This document shows positions 1-11,175 of a DNA stretch of 64,000 bases, piece by piece. Position 1 is the first letter of the stretch. Each line of letters opens with the position of its first letter. The notes under the pieces are model-generated. The model did not search any database. It saw nothing but the letters and a program-made list of their open reading frames with translations, and had not been told where the DNA came from. Position numbers and translations under genes: made by a program. Source of the stretch: Posidonia oceanica (Eukaryota > Streptophyta > Magnoliopsida > Alismatales > Posidoniaceae); NCBI GenBank assembly GCA_037176725.1, contig JAZBRS010000044.1, positions 3,844,001 through 3,908,000 of the forward strand, written 5' to 3'.

Positions 1-843
1 GTCACCATCGTCGTCGTCCTCGTCCTCAACCTCATCCTCATCCTCATCCTCATCCTTGTCCTCATCCTCCTCATCTAAGTCTTCATCGTCCTCGTCATCC
101 AACATATTGGTTAGGACGTTTAAGAAGTCGTCCTCAACCTCTTCACCTAGACCCATAAGATAAAGTGGTACATTGTCAAGGTTTTCATTTGCCGCATAAG
201 GGAAAATAGTTGGATTTTCATCCTCTTGATATGTCTCTTCATGAGGAGGCTCAATGTTGTCTTCTTTATCTCTAGTGGACATACGATAAGTGTTCCTTGC
301 TTTTGTTGTAATAACACTACACCAATCTTCATTTCTTCGGGATACACTTGGAGCATAAAAAACTTGTGTAGCTTGACTTGCCAATATAAATGGCTCGTAA
401 GACCGTAGTCAGGATCGACAATTAACTTCCACATTGCCGTATCGATCCACTTTGACTCCTTTTTCGATATCATCTGAGTCGTGATCCCAATCATAACCAT
501 AACCTGCAGCATCCATTACTAAATTTCTATATTGATTTCTACTACTGGATGGACCTCCCATGTCCAAAATGGGATTAACCATTGGAGGATCATCTAATTC
601 TCCATGTTGAGTCCATGTAGTATAGTTACGTACAAAACCTTTACGGAAAATATGAAGATTAACAATATCTGTGGTCTCATAACAAGTTAAGGCACAACTG
701 GCACAAGGACACTTGATCTTTCCATCATCTACACACTCCTCACGGGAAAAAGCAAAATCAAGAAACTCATTCACTCCTTCAAATTCAGATGATAGAAACC
801 CATCATCAATTCTTCTAGTCATCCAACTTCGATCTTTAGACAT
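1..843 (-). pseudogene. CACTA transposase remnant: Transpos_assoc domain joined to DUF4216 tail
   Basis: From Met at 843 the frame shows the N-terminal transposase-associated domain of plant CACTA proteins: RSWM near residue 5, a CPCASC zinc-type cluster at residues 45-50 and a WTQHGE motif near residues 77-82. At about residue 136 it runs straight into the DUF4216-type C-terminal module (EPFILASQATQVFYA, about 380-335). It ends in a very acidic Asp/Glu tail encoded by the TCCTCA repeats at the window edge. The two parts are in the same frame and are separated only by a TGA at 409-411. The large central transposase domain (Transposase_21 and DUF4218 in autonomous relatives) is missing. The frame is still open at base 1. 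Domain names rest on family knowledge; the shared frame and the stop are read directly. It is a dead or one-stop-interrupted deletion derivative. Confidence 0.82.
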
Positions 844-1701
844 GCTTTCCTATGAAATTGATTTTTGTAAACAATAGGTAAGTAGAACAAATGAAAAATG
901 TAAACAATAGATAAGTAGAAAAGCATAGAAAAGTGGACTGTAAAGAAAACTAGCTTGACGATAACAATAATCAGATAGGACAATGACCGTGTTTTCTTTA
1001 ATCATATAGGAAATAATTTGTGTCTCCAGCAAAGCATGTATGATGCATAAGCTTTACATTAAAAACCACCTTTATATATGTTCGCAAACATACAACCTAA
1101 TCAAGTATTTAACAATTGGGTAAATCATAAAAAGGGAAGAAAACCTTCAATCCTGATCTCCTCAAAGCAAGTGCATGTGATAAAAGAACATTCACCAAGA
1201 TAACTAAAATTGCATAATTATAAAATAATCTATTTAAAATTCTAAAAAGAAAGGCTGGAGTTCCACTTTAAAATAATCAGATTTTCAACACCATATATAT
1301 TGATATGCTGTAACCTGTAATACATTTTCCTCTCAGATATCAATGACAACTCAACAATGTTGCAGCTTTCATATTGGCAAGATGTTCTACAAAAGTTGTA
1401 AGGCTTAATGTAATATATAGACACTTGAAATAATAAGTGAAACCCTTGTGTTGCTGCCAGCTACCAATGATCATGCCTCCACTTTCTTAAAATGGTAAAA
1501 ACATGGCCCTTCGAAATAAATGTAGAACCACGAGAAAATATGATAAATAAAATGATCTGGAAACAATTACTGATTTCCTACTTCTGTACTACACAAATAT
1601 TGAAGTAGATACTCGTTAGAGGAACATACAAAGTGATCTAGTGAAGTAAGTAAACACATATGAATGCAAACACATGTAAAACCATTAATCAATTCTCATA
1701 T

Positions 1702-1778
1702 AAATGATATGAGAATAATGCCAAATGATATGAAAATAATAACAAATGATACAAGCATAATGCCAAATGATACAAGTT
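1702..1778. repeat. Four 21-bp tandem units
   Basis: AAATGATA words start at 1702, 1723, 1744 and 1765, an exact 21-bp period with the pattern AAATGATAYRA followed by AATAATGCC-like sequence. They lie inside the CACTA element. The AATGATAC word is also the core of the word clusters at 15700-16020 and 38700-39060, but no homology beyond the word is evident. Confidence 0.7.
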
Positions 1779-2605
1779 AAATGAAAGGAAAATGACTTTG
1801 TCAAGTTGGTATCACAATTATATAATCTCTTATCATTTAGTTCTTATTTCAAAAATAATACCAGATTATTCTGTATATGACGTGGAGCTTTACCTAGGAT
1901 GTTATGTCATTGGTGTATCAATTGATATAAAATTTGATGTATACAAATCCTTTTCAAAGTATATTCTTACTCTTGCTTATAGAGCAACAGTTAGGTAAAT
2001 TTGCTACGAGCTAGGTCAGATATATGAGCGAAATCTTTGCTTTACTCATTTTAAACAAGTCGGGTTGGACCAGATGAACGGATCAAAATGAAGGTTTCTG
2101 TGTAAACCATAAAAAAATTAAGTAATTAACTGAAACAAGAAAGAAAATAAAACACTTTAGGACAAGAGGAAGAAGAACAAGAGCAGAGCAGAGAGTACAG
2201 AGAACCTCTTTCCAAACAAGATCATAGAAGCTTGCAAAAAGGTAAACATACATTGACAAGCATAATAACATTCGCTTAAAGCTCAAGGGACATTTACAGT
2301 GATAAAATAGCTTAGATATACAACAAACAGAATATATCAATTATATAATAAGTTGTGAAAAATAAGATCACAACTTTATATATAAAATCGTTGTAGTATG
2401 CTGTATGCACCATGAAAATGGCTATGATGCCGACCTAGTCATACTGTAGCCTTTCATCTATATGCATCTAAGTTGTTTTTACCAATCCCAGATGACGACC
2501 AGAAATGAGAAATACTACCAATTAAGAAGAGACGGGAAAGAAATAGATGCTATTGTAGAACAATTGCTATCTTAAACTCAAAAGGGGGTTTACCAAAGAT
2601 TAGGG

Positions 2606-2912
2606 CAATATTTCCTTCTGGACGGCGGTGGCAATAGATGAAGAAGGAGGACGGCGGTGGCAGCAACAGCAGAAGAAGAAGAAGGACGACGGTGGCAGAA
2701 GCAATGTTCCTTTTAGATGGCAGCGAAGGGAAATGAAGCAAGGTTCCTTCTGGACGACGGCGGCAGAAGCAAGGTTTCTCCCAATATCCCTCTCTCGTGT
2801 TCCCTCTCTCGTGTTCTCAGAAGGAGATTTTGGTGGCTGCAACGAAAGCGAGGAGGGGGGATTTTGGTGGACAATGGAGGAGGAGGGGGGATTTTGGTGG
2901 CTGAGAGTGGGA
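2606..2912. repeat. Purine-rich low-complexity stretch in the CACTA element
   Basis: GGAGG/GAAGAAG-rich DNA containing near-identical copies of GGACGGCGGTGGCAG-like and GGGGGGATTTTGGTGG units. It is open in several frames on both strands (2600-3005), which is a composition effect. I see no domain and do not call a gene. Confidence 0.6.
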
Positions 2913-2974
2913 AATGAAAGTGGAGTTGGAAATTTTGAGGAATGTGGGCGGTGGCTAAATTTTGAAGGTTTTTT

Positions 2975-3228
2975 AACATTAGCCACGGTCAAATTCCGTG
3001 GCTAATCTGTGGCAAAAATAAATTTCTATTAAACTAAAAATGTTAACCACGGATATTTCATAGTTAGCCACGGCATGTGACCGTGGCTAAATAATATTTT
3101 ATTATATTAATTGAAACTTATGTATCCGTGGCTATTCCCGTGGTTATTTCGTGGCTAAATATATCAATTAGCTACGGATTTCTTGTCCGTGGCTAAAATA
3201 GTGGCTAAAGCCCTGTTTTCTTGTAGTG
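2975..3228. repeat. CACTA subterminal repeat array
   Basis: The words GCCACGG and CCGTGGC (extended TTAGCCACGG / CCGTGGCTAA) occur about ten times in both orientations in the last 250 bp before the terminus. Subterminal repeats of this kind are the binding sites for the TNPA-type protein in En/Spm elements. The binding role is inferred from that family. Confidence 0.85.
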
Positions 3229-4004
3229 AGAGTTCTACTTAGACCCATTTTTAATAAAACTTCTTTTGAGCTTTGGTTTTGCAAGACTCCAAGAATTTCA
3301 TATTTAAAGGTTTTTGGTTGCAAACGTTTTATTTTAAACACCAAAGATAATTTGGATAAATTTGATCCCAAATCTGATGAAGGAATATTTCTAGGATATT
3401 CTTCTAGAAGCAAAGCATATATAATATATAATAAAAGAACACTTACTATAGAGGAATCAATGCATGTAAACTTTGATGAAAATTGCATCAAATCATAAAT
3501 CTAGAAAATGAAGAAAATAAACAAGAAAATCAAGTAAGAAAACTTAAAAACAATGAAAATACAAACAAACTTGAAGAAGTTAAAAATGACTCATCCAACT
3601 GGTAATTCGTTCAAGGTCATCTTAAAGAACAAATTCTTAGAGAAATCTCCAAAGGAATATTGACCAGATCCAAATTGGATCACGAATGTGCTTCATATGC
3701 ATTCATCTCATCTATTGAGCCCAAAAATATAAATGAGGCTTGCAATGATGAATATTGGATGGCTGCTATGAATGAGGAATTAAATCAATTCAAACGAAAC
3801 AATGGTTGGGAATTAGTTTCGAAACCCAATGATCATCAAATTATTGGAACAAAATGGAACTATAGAAATAAGTTAGATGAATCTAAGAACATAGTTAAAA
3901 ATAAGGCTAGGTTAGTGGCACAATGGCACAATCAAGAAGAAGGAATTGACTTTGTTGAAACATATGCCCCAGTAGCCAGACAAAAATCAATAAGGATGTT
4001 ATTA
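3229..4004 (+). pseudogene. Ty1/copia polyprotein fragment (integrase C-terminal part and start of reverse transcriptase)
   Basis: 3229-3498 reads as the end of the copia integrase and following region. Key motifs are FNKTSFELW, SYLKVFGCK, DKFDPKSDEGIFLGYS and YNKRTLTIEESMHV. 3620-4004 reads as the linker and start of the copia reverse transcriptase (RVT_2), with EPKNINEACNDEYW, GTKWNYRNK, KARLVAQ and ETYAPVAR. Stops between 3498 and 3660 break the frame. The left side is cut by the CACTA insertion. The right side stops after the IRMLL motif, where a long LTR (TGTAACATC) begins at 4005. The family assignment is secure. The element is an old, doubly interrupted relic, and its LTRs are not in the window. 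Confidence 0.9.
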
Positions 4005-6443
4005 TGTAACATCTATGTTTTCTAGAATTAACGAGTAAGCTTGGCACAAGGAAATCTAGCGTAATTTTGGGATTTGTTTGGGAGATTCTTAGTTTGTGAG
4101 GAAAAGGAGGGGCTTTGTGCAATTTTTGCGCAAAAAGTTGATTAATTAATGAGAGATATGTCGCAGCCATGCAACGGCGCCACTCTTCATCCACATTTTT
4201 CGGGGCGGTTGTCGGGGGAGGTGGTCAAGCATCCAGATCCTTCCTTCTTCTTCTCCTCCTTCTTCCTCAGTTCTTCCCTTCTTTCTTCTCCTTCTTCCTC
4301 CAGCGTGTGACAGAGAGAGAGGGAGAGAGAGAGTTTGAGAGAGTGGTGAGCTTGAGGGGAGCGATGACCTTCTCCGGCCAAGTGCTTCTCGTGCCAATGG
4401 AGAACTTCGATTGACGCCAAGGAGGTTTCACCACCAACGAGCATCTCCATGTCGTGTGGTGCACTCGTGGAGGTGAGTTGGTCTCTCAGTGCTCTGGGTT
4501 TCTTCTTCCTCCTTGCGCGGTGCTAACCTCTTGCAGTGGGTTGCTGTGGAGATGGGTGTAGTGGGCTCGAGGCTGTGGCAGTGAGCTCTAGTCGTCTTCT
4601 TGGTGTTGTGGTGAGCTCACGAAGGGTCTTGTCAAGCTCAAGCTAGGAGATGGTCGCCGGTGTTAGGAGGTGGGTCGCCGGCGGTGAAGAGAGCCTCTGT
4701 GTACGTCGTTTTGAGGCACACAACCCCTTCTGAGCTCTCTATTTTGCTTGAAATTGTTGTAGGAATGTTGCTTGGCATGTTTGGAATGCATGGTAGAGAT
4801 TTCATGATTTTAGGAGAATTACTGTGGATTTTATGGGGAATTTTCGAATGATGGGTTACTGTTTGGCTGAATGACCTCTTTGCCTTTGGATTTTGATAAC
4901 TCGAGCTACGGTTATCGGAATGCTTTGATTTTTGTCCCATGTGGTAGAAGACTTGGAGATCTACGTTTTAGATATTTTTGTGGAATTTGTAGATGTGTGT
5001 GTTGAGACCGGTTTAAGTTCCCAAAGCTGGTGATTTTTTGAGTTCCTACGGTCTGTCTGATATTCTGTAATTTTTTTACTAATTCCACGTTTTGGGCCTG
5101 CATTTTTTCTGGGATCTTCTAGCACCTCTTGGGCACCCGTGGGCGCCCCTGGGGCGCCCATTCTCTTGTTTTGGCCTGATTTTGGACCAGGCCAGATCCT
5201 GTATACTTGTTTTAGGTTTTATGGAGAGTTTTGTTGAATTAAAATGAATCTTGTTCTTTTAGAGATTGATACTTTATAAAATACATGAGGGCAAGATGAG
5301 GATTAAGCCAATCATTAGGGATGAGTTAGGGATTGCCTAAAATAGATTAGCAAGACCCCACTTGAGCTAGGGTTGGAAATTAAAAGACTAAATAACCTAG
5401 AAATGCTAAGGTTTCTCCTAATTGGTCTAGATAGACATTAGGGAACATAATAACTTAGGATTGGATCTTTGCACCAGAACTTAGTGTTCTGGGTGCCGTT
5501 GGTGTAAGTGTTTGGTTTCGTAAGTACCTTGGAACTTCGGGACCAGTGCTTTGCTTGTGTGTGGTGCCGGATGGGTAAATGTTATACCCAGAAGGTGCCT
5601 TTGTTTCTCCTTGGTGTGGTGTTTTGTAATGTGGTTCTGGACTCGATAGCGGAGCTGTTGAGGCTGTGTCCTGAGCTGTGCTTTCAGCTCATGGTTTTAT
5701 GCTGTGCTTGGTGCCATGTTTTGAGGTATTTTGAGTTGTCTTTTAAGGATTTTGAAATGATTTTCGAAAAGAGTTTTGAAAAGAAAATGCATGGGTTTGG
5801 CAAAGGTTTTTGAAAGATTTTTCCGGTGTTTTCTATGTGTGGCGGACCAAGATATTGGAGGGCCGTGTCGACGGGATCAGGGGATGTGACGACATCCCTG
5901 GTTGGTCGGGCGCGTTGCCTAGGTTGAGGTCCTGAGACCAAGAGGCTGAGGTAAGTGTTCGTCGGATCTTGGAGGTATGATACTCCTTGATTGTCGTTCA
6001 CGAGGCCGAGGCTGAGGTCTGCGGGTTAGGGGTATCGATTGGACTTGGAGGTATGACACTCCACTTGTCCCGGGTGCCGAGGACCCTGGGTATTGACTGT
6101 ACATAGTGTATCATGGCAGTGGACACAGGGGTTATGTGACCTCTGGGTAGCTGGATGTGATATCCTAGTTAGTACGGGTACCGAGACTGCTTGGTGTGGA
6201 CTGAGCTTGATGGTGAGGAGCCCTAGGGATTTGGAGCACTGAGTCAGGACACTTAGAGGGCATACTCTGTGGTGTCCTGCTGAGAGACAGGACAGGCCTT
6301 CCAGTGTGTGGTTGGCTCTTTGAGGCTTGTTGGCCAGGACGGTTCACTCCTCCACAAGATAGTGCACTGTAGCAGTGCAGGGACACCGTGGTCGTGCCTC
6401 GGTGGACTGCTTGTGGTTAGGTGTCGGTCGCTTGGGCCCGAGT
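4005..6443 (+). mobile_element. Long gypsy-type LTR fragment (sense)
   Basis: Begins TGTAACATCTATGTTTTC directly at the end of the copia relic. It resembles the start of the complete gypsy LTR at 25327 (TGTAATATCTGG) and matches the LTRs at 8572 and 40176 over its second half (gagctcctgcac, cggcagtg and ggtcgcttgg blocks). It stops near 6443 inside the LTR, just before the position where the relatives read TCGACAGGTTTTCGACTG. A GA-microsatellite lies at 4313-4345 and a GC-rich palindrome (GGGCGCCC twice) at 5132-5160. The open frames inside are not genes. Assignment to a chromovirus (Del/Tekay) is by LTR length and termini only. Confidence 0.65.
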
Positions 6444-6557
6444 GACGATGGAAAATGATTATATACAGATAATGTGATTTTGTGTAATAGATGATACAAT
6501 ATTGTGTAATAGATCTATTATAAAATATGGTATCATTTATTACACAAAATTGTATTA
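6444..6557. repeat. Hairpin module copy 1
   Basis: Inverted arms ATTTTGTGTAATAGATGATAC (6477-6497) and its complement (6530-6550, one mismatch) are separated by 32 bp. It is a fragment of block L (compare 16163-16283). Here it is wedged exactly between a sense LTR fragment and an antisense LTR fragment of the same general family. Confidence 0.8.
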
Positions 6558-8012
6558 GAAACCTGCCAACCACAAATACCATCAATGTTCTATTGCAATC
6601 AAGCCTAAAATCATTTAAATATACTTTTCAAAATCCATTTTCTCTTTTCCAAATCAAAACACGTGTAGTTTTGAAATTTATTTGTGTACACTTGAAGTGG
6701 CTACTTTATGCCAAATCAAATCTAAAACCATCACAAATCAACATCTCAAAAACCTCAAACATCTCCGTTAGACCAGAGCCTGAAATTCTCAATCAGAACT
6801 CAGAAAACCTCAAACACAAACCACACAACCACCACTCATACACACAGTCAGAAAGCCTATCGAGTTAAGCGACCGACACTAGCCACAAGTAGCCGCCAAG
6901 GTGTATTGCACTGCCGCGGCAAAGCCATCCTGTGCAGGAGCTCCCTGCCCCGGTTCATACTTTAAGAACCCTAAAAAATCCACACCGGACAACACACACA
7001 CAGGGTCTGCCCTCTCGAGGTCATTGGGACTGTTGCACTCGACCAACCAGAGGACCTTTTCACCTCCTGGTCTTGTTAGTACAACTCCCTAAGACCTCAT
7101 GTCAATTCATCTCGCTCATGACCGTTTAGGGGTATCACTCGTCCCTGGTCCGTTGGCTAGGCGGTTCAACCCTCTTGGTCTTGACCACACCCTTGGTATT
7201 TTAGTCTGCAGTCCCTCACCTAAGGTCTTTTGGTCCTCTAAAACGACGGAACCTCAACTTCGGACTCGCACCTGATCCTCCAGAGGTATCAATCGTCCCT
7301 AGTCTGTCAATAAGATCCTACAACCCTCATGGTTCCTCGAAAACCACACGAACTTCATCTTAGGCAATTGGCTCTCGACCATCCACGGGTATCACTCATT
7401 CCTAGTCCGTCGGCCATATGCTTTAGCCTCATAGTCTCTCAAACTACGGAAAATCTTTTCCAAAACATTTGCAAATTTTATGCATTTTCTTTCCAAATCG
7501 TTTTTTTGGCAAACTATTTGAAAACATTTCAAAAACCAACTCAAAACACCACCAAACACCTCAAAACCCAACTACAGCCTACTACAAAGAAACCAGGCCA
7601 TATCTCGTCTGAAACCAACACCCAAACACTACAAAATTCCCATGCATCACAATAGGAACATAAACCATAGCAAAATTCAGAATAATTCATCGTAAAACTA
7701 CATAAGACGTATTATAAATAACTCAGTAAACCATAAAACATCAAATCAACAAATAAGGGTTTTTCCACTCAAAAACCCACCATATGCAGTCCTTGGCTAT
7801 CATAGGCTGGATTTCCAACATGGAATCCCAAAAACACCGGATTCTCCCATGGAATCCCAAAGCACCCAATTCCAACATGGAATCCCAAAGCACAACCACA
7901 ACAAACATGCATTATATTAACTAGATAAGTCTTTGGATAGGGTGTGTATCTTTCACCGACGTTGGGTACTCGACCTGCACAGCAACTGTAGCAAGTGCCC
8001 TCCTTCCACTTT
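6558..8012 (-). mobile_element. Long gypsy-type LTR fragment (antisense)
   Basis: The reverse complement matches the LTRs at 8572 and 40176. Shared stretches include the Tyr/Trp-free CT-rich 3' part (gaaaagagaaaat, gattttatg), the GAGCTCCTGCACAGG block (6932-6945) and the CGTCGGTGAAGGTACAC-like block near 7960. It therefore runs from near the LTR 3' end at 6558 to mid-LTR at about 8012. Opposite orientation to 4005-6443 and 8572-10870. No coding sequence. Confidence 0.7.
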
Positions 8013-8024
8013 TAGTCTATGTTT

Positions 8025-8571
8025 TTTGTTTTGAAGTTCTCGTTAATTTTTATTATTGTGTATATCAGTATAAAATTCATGAAACAATAATGAAACTTAG
8101 CAAAATCAACCAATTTTGTTTAAGTGAAACATTCAATTTCCTTTGTAATATAAATATTAAATATCAAAAGTATAGTTTGACCTGCAATTGTGACTTAAGA
8201 AAAATTCATGTAATACGATGGAGAATTTTACTTAATGTAGGTTCATATTTTGTAGAATGGATTAAAAAAAAATTAATGAGTCCACATATTAAATAAGTTA
8301 ATTTAAATTCATTTTCTTACATGCCAATAAATGTTGATACAAATCCTATCATTGATCATGATCTAGTCATTTTATTTAAAGTACTACTGCATGAAAATTC
8401 AAATGATAAACTACTTATCTTCCTAAAGGAGAGCTGTAATGGAGCTATAATTTTTTCAAGGTAATTGTCATATAAGTTTAGAAATTCATATACCATTTTC
8501 GTAGCATCATTAGTGGTCAAGAAGACAAGGGCTACAGTTGCCATCATAAACCAAAGATAGATAAAAGTTTT
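8025..8571. repeat. Repeat block Z, copy A
   Basis: About 550 bp matching 39622-40175 closely, both ending directly at a long LTR that starts TGTAACACC / TATAACACC. The shared left flank shows that the LTR insertion happened before the two blocks were copied, or that both were copied as a unit. It carries the conserved minus-strand open stretch described separately. Confidence 0.75.
8389..8565 (-). other. Conserved open stretch, unrecognised
   Basis: About 60 codons starting MMATVALVFLTTND and continuing KMVYEFLNLYDNYLEK. The paralogue at 39966-40151 keeps the same frame (MMAIVALVSLTTNE, KMVYEFLNLYDNYLEK). The N-terminal part is hydrophobic and could span a membrane. The LTR at 8572 begins just upstream of the Met on this strand, so any longer gene is cut there. 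I do not recognise the family. It could be an exon of a captured gene or a chance open frame kept open in a young duplicate. Confidence 0.3.
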
Positions 8572-10870
8572 TGTAACACCTAAGGTCATTGTGGGCCTGG
8601 CGCAGGTTCTGGGCATGTTTTAATAGCTTAGAACGCTGTAAGTTATTATTTTGAGATCTGGTTCTCACTCAGTTGTATTTTTTGCTGATCGAGTTGTGAG
8701 TCTGGTTGAGTGGATTGATGTTTGAATACCTTTAAATATAATATTTTCCTGGATAATCGAAGTGAATTTTTGGTGGATATTTCCCTCTTTCGGTTCTCTA
8801 TTCGGCGTATTACGCCCATGGTTTTGCATTGGCTCATAGTGTCGTGCTTTCTCCTTGGTATATTACATTGGAATTGTGCTTCAATAGGTTGCGTCTCATG
8901 AGTACGGGAAGCATGAGGTGGACTACTCTCAAAATGCAACAGTGCTAGCCTGTGACTCCCATTTATGTACTGTGCCCTCTCTTGATTACAAGCTATTGAA
9001 CAATAACCTATGACGACATTGCTCATGAACAGTGCCGCACACGTGACTTCTATAAGGAGGGCAAGAGGGGTGGCGTAGGAGGAGAGTGCCACGGCTGAGA
9101 AACAGAGGTGCTTGGGAGAGAAGGAGAAATCCAAGGGAAGAGAAGTGAGAAAGAGTTGAGAAGGAGAATCCTAGGAGAGGTAGAGACTGAGAGCTTGAAA
9201 TAGAGAGCATGAGCAAGAGAGGAGGCCGTCGTTGCACATCGTTGTCGCCGCCGCTCACCATTGCTATAGCCGCCCCTGTTGTTGTGCAGTTGCTACTGTG
9301 CTGCCGAGCTGTTGCTGCTACCACTGTGTTGCAGATGAGTCGCCGTCGAGTGCCGCCACTATCATTGCTAGGTTGCTGTGACCGAGCGAATGCAAGAGTC
9401 AAACGTTGGTGAAGGTACACATTCTACCTAGGATATCCCTCGCTCTTTAAATTATAAATGTATGGATTTTGTTTGGGATTCTGAGAATGGAATCCGTGGT
9501 GACAGCAGTTTGAGGTGGCAACGTGTGTGATGGGTTTTCGTGAGAGAATCCATCCCATTTGCATGTTTTTTGGTGGTTTCTTTTTGGATTTGATTTATAT
9601 GTACCTTGATGTGTGAATCATGGTTTAGATTCTTGTTTCCCTCAAGTTTTGTTATGGTTATGCTCATTTATTGCAGGGTTTTCAAGTGTTTTTGTTTTGG
9701 GCGAGTAATGCCCTATTTTTTTGCTGATGCGGCTACTACACAAGGGGCATGGGGACCAACACAGGTCCCTAGGGTGGGTCAACCACATGGCCCCCTGTGG
9801 TAGTGGTTGCAGTTGGCCTGCATGTGTTTTTGGTGATGTTTTTTAAATGATTTTCAATTAGTTTTTTTTTCAAAAAGGATTTGAAAAGAAATACGTAAGT
9901 TTTGCAAAGGTTTTCTGAGGTTTTGAAGGTTCGAGAGGCTGAAACTTCTGGCCGACGGACCAGGGATGATGGATACCCTTGGATGATCGAGAACCAATTG
10001 CCTAGGATGAGGTTCGAGTTGTTTTGCCATGGTTTTCGAAGAACCATGAGGGTCGTAGGATCGTACTAACACACCACGAATGAGTGATACCTCTAGAGGG
10101 TTTGGTGTGAGTTTAAGGTTGAGATTTCATGATTTTAGAGGACCAAAAGACCTTAGGTGAGAGTTTACAAACCAAAAGACTAAGGGTGAGGTCGGAATGA
10201 GAGGGCTAAATAGTCTGGCCGACGAACCAAGGACGAGTAATACCCCTAGAGGGTCAAGAGTCAAATGAGTAGGCATGAGGTCTCAGGAAGTTGTATTGGC
10301 GGGATGAGGTGGTAAAAAAGTCCTGTCGTTGGTCAGGTGCAACAATCTAGAAGACACTGAGAGACCGGACCCTGTGTGTGTATTGCCCTGTGTGGACGTT
10401 TGTGGGTTTGTAGAGTATGAACCAGGGGTGGGGAGCTCCTACACAGGGTGGCTTTACTGCGGCAGTGCAGTACACCTTGACAGCTACTTGTAGGTCAATG
10501 TCGATTGCTTGGGGTCAGAGTGACTTAACAGGTTTTCAACTGTGTGTGAGTGTGTGGTTTTGTTGGATTTGTGCTAGTTTTGGACTTGATTTGGAGTAGA
10601 ATTGCCATTTCAAGTGTGCATAAAGGGATTTTAAAAATGCACATGGTTTTGATTCTGGAAAAGAGAAAATAATTTTGAAAAGTATATTAAAAAGATTTTA
10701 TGCTTATCTGTGATAGGTTTTTGCAGGTTTGGTGACTTTACAGGTTCTAGGTAGATTTAGTGATTATTTTTAATTGATTATTTAAATTAAATTTCATGTA
10801 TTTATTTCTGAGTTATTTAGTAATTGATAGTCCTAGGAGTGTTAGGATTTTGAACTGTCGCAATTGGATC
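8572..10870 (+). mobile_element. Long gypsy-type LTR, about 2.3 kb
   Basis: Starts TGTAACACCTAAGG at 8572. It is alignable along its length with 40176-42440 and in part with 4005-6443, 11700-12100, 18658-18960 and the antisense copies. No internal coding region adjoins it, so it is a solo or residual LTR. The 3' end is near the GGATCTTGACAGTTATA sequence at 10865-10882, but the exact terminus and target duplication are not clear. A near-palindromic word GGCGTATTACGCC lies at 8802-8814. Internal open frames (for example 8646-9420) are not genes. Confidence 0.75.
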
Positions 10871-10923
10871 TTGACAGTTATAAATTTGACTTTGAAAAGA
10901 TTTATATTTCAAAAGGAAATTAA

Positions 10924-11175
10924 TTTTTGGTTGAGGGTTGTGGGTCACACATGAGCTTGAGTTGGTGGGACCAACATGGGCATTGAGTTCATGGGTTGTG
11001 GTGGTGATGATGTTTCTAGAAGGATTGTGAATTTAGTTATAGAATTATAATGTTTTGGGAAATAATCATGAGATTGTTAGTGAGAAGATACTACATGGAT
11101 TCTACACGGTTTTTGCTTTTTTTGGTCAAGTCATGCTGACCAAGGAGATGTTGAGTTCAGTTTGTTCAATAATAT
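10924..11175. repeat. Fragment of the DUF1645 upstream region plus following repeat
   Basis: 10924-11000 matches the sequence upstream of the DUF1645 gene at 23398-23458 (TTGAGGGTTGTGGG, TGAGCTTGAGTTGGTGGG). 11016-11175 (TTTCTAGAAGGATTGTGAA onward) matches 13678-13855 and 24685-24850. It marks a third place where pieces of the gene block landed. No coding sequence remains. Confidence 0.7.

Larger units (their letters stand above)
1..3228 (-). mobile_element. CACTA (En/Spm) DNA transposon, one end and part of the coding region
   Basis: Read on the minus strand, the element starts at 3228 with CACTACAAGAAAACAGGG, the classic CACTA terminus. This is followed by an array of short subterminal repeats and, further in, a transposase remnant (1-843). 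The other end lies beyond base 1. The terminus abuts a copia integrase reading frame at 3229, so the CACTA element jumped into an older copia element. A 3-bp target duplication is expected for this superfamily (3229-3231 is AGA), but the other flank is outside the window. The 850-2540 stretch holds no gene I can see and is AT-rich intron- or spacer-like sequence. The internal deletion in the transposase makes this a non-autonomous copy. Confidence 0.88.

Noticed and set aside
28..75. TCCTCA microsatellite as an independent repeat feature
   Set aside because: It encodes the acidic C-terminal tail of the CACTA frame and is explained by it.
2600..3005. Open frames up to 130 codons on both strands
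   Set aside because: GAAG/GGTGG-rich repeat DNA between the CACTA subterminal array and the internal region; no domain.
8646..9420. 162- and 144-codon minus-strand frames
   Set aside because: Inside a non-coding long LTR. The homologous LTR at 40176 does not preserve them.
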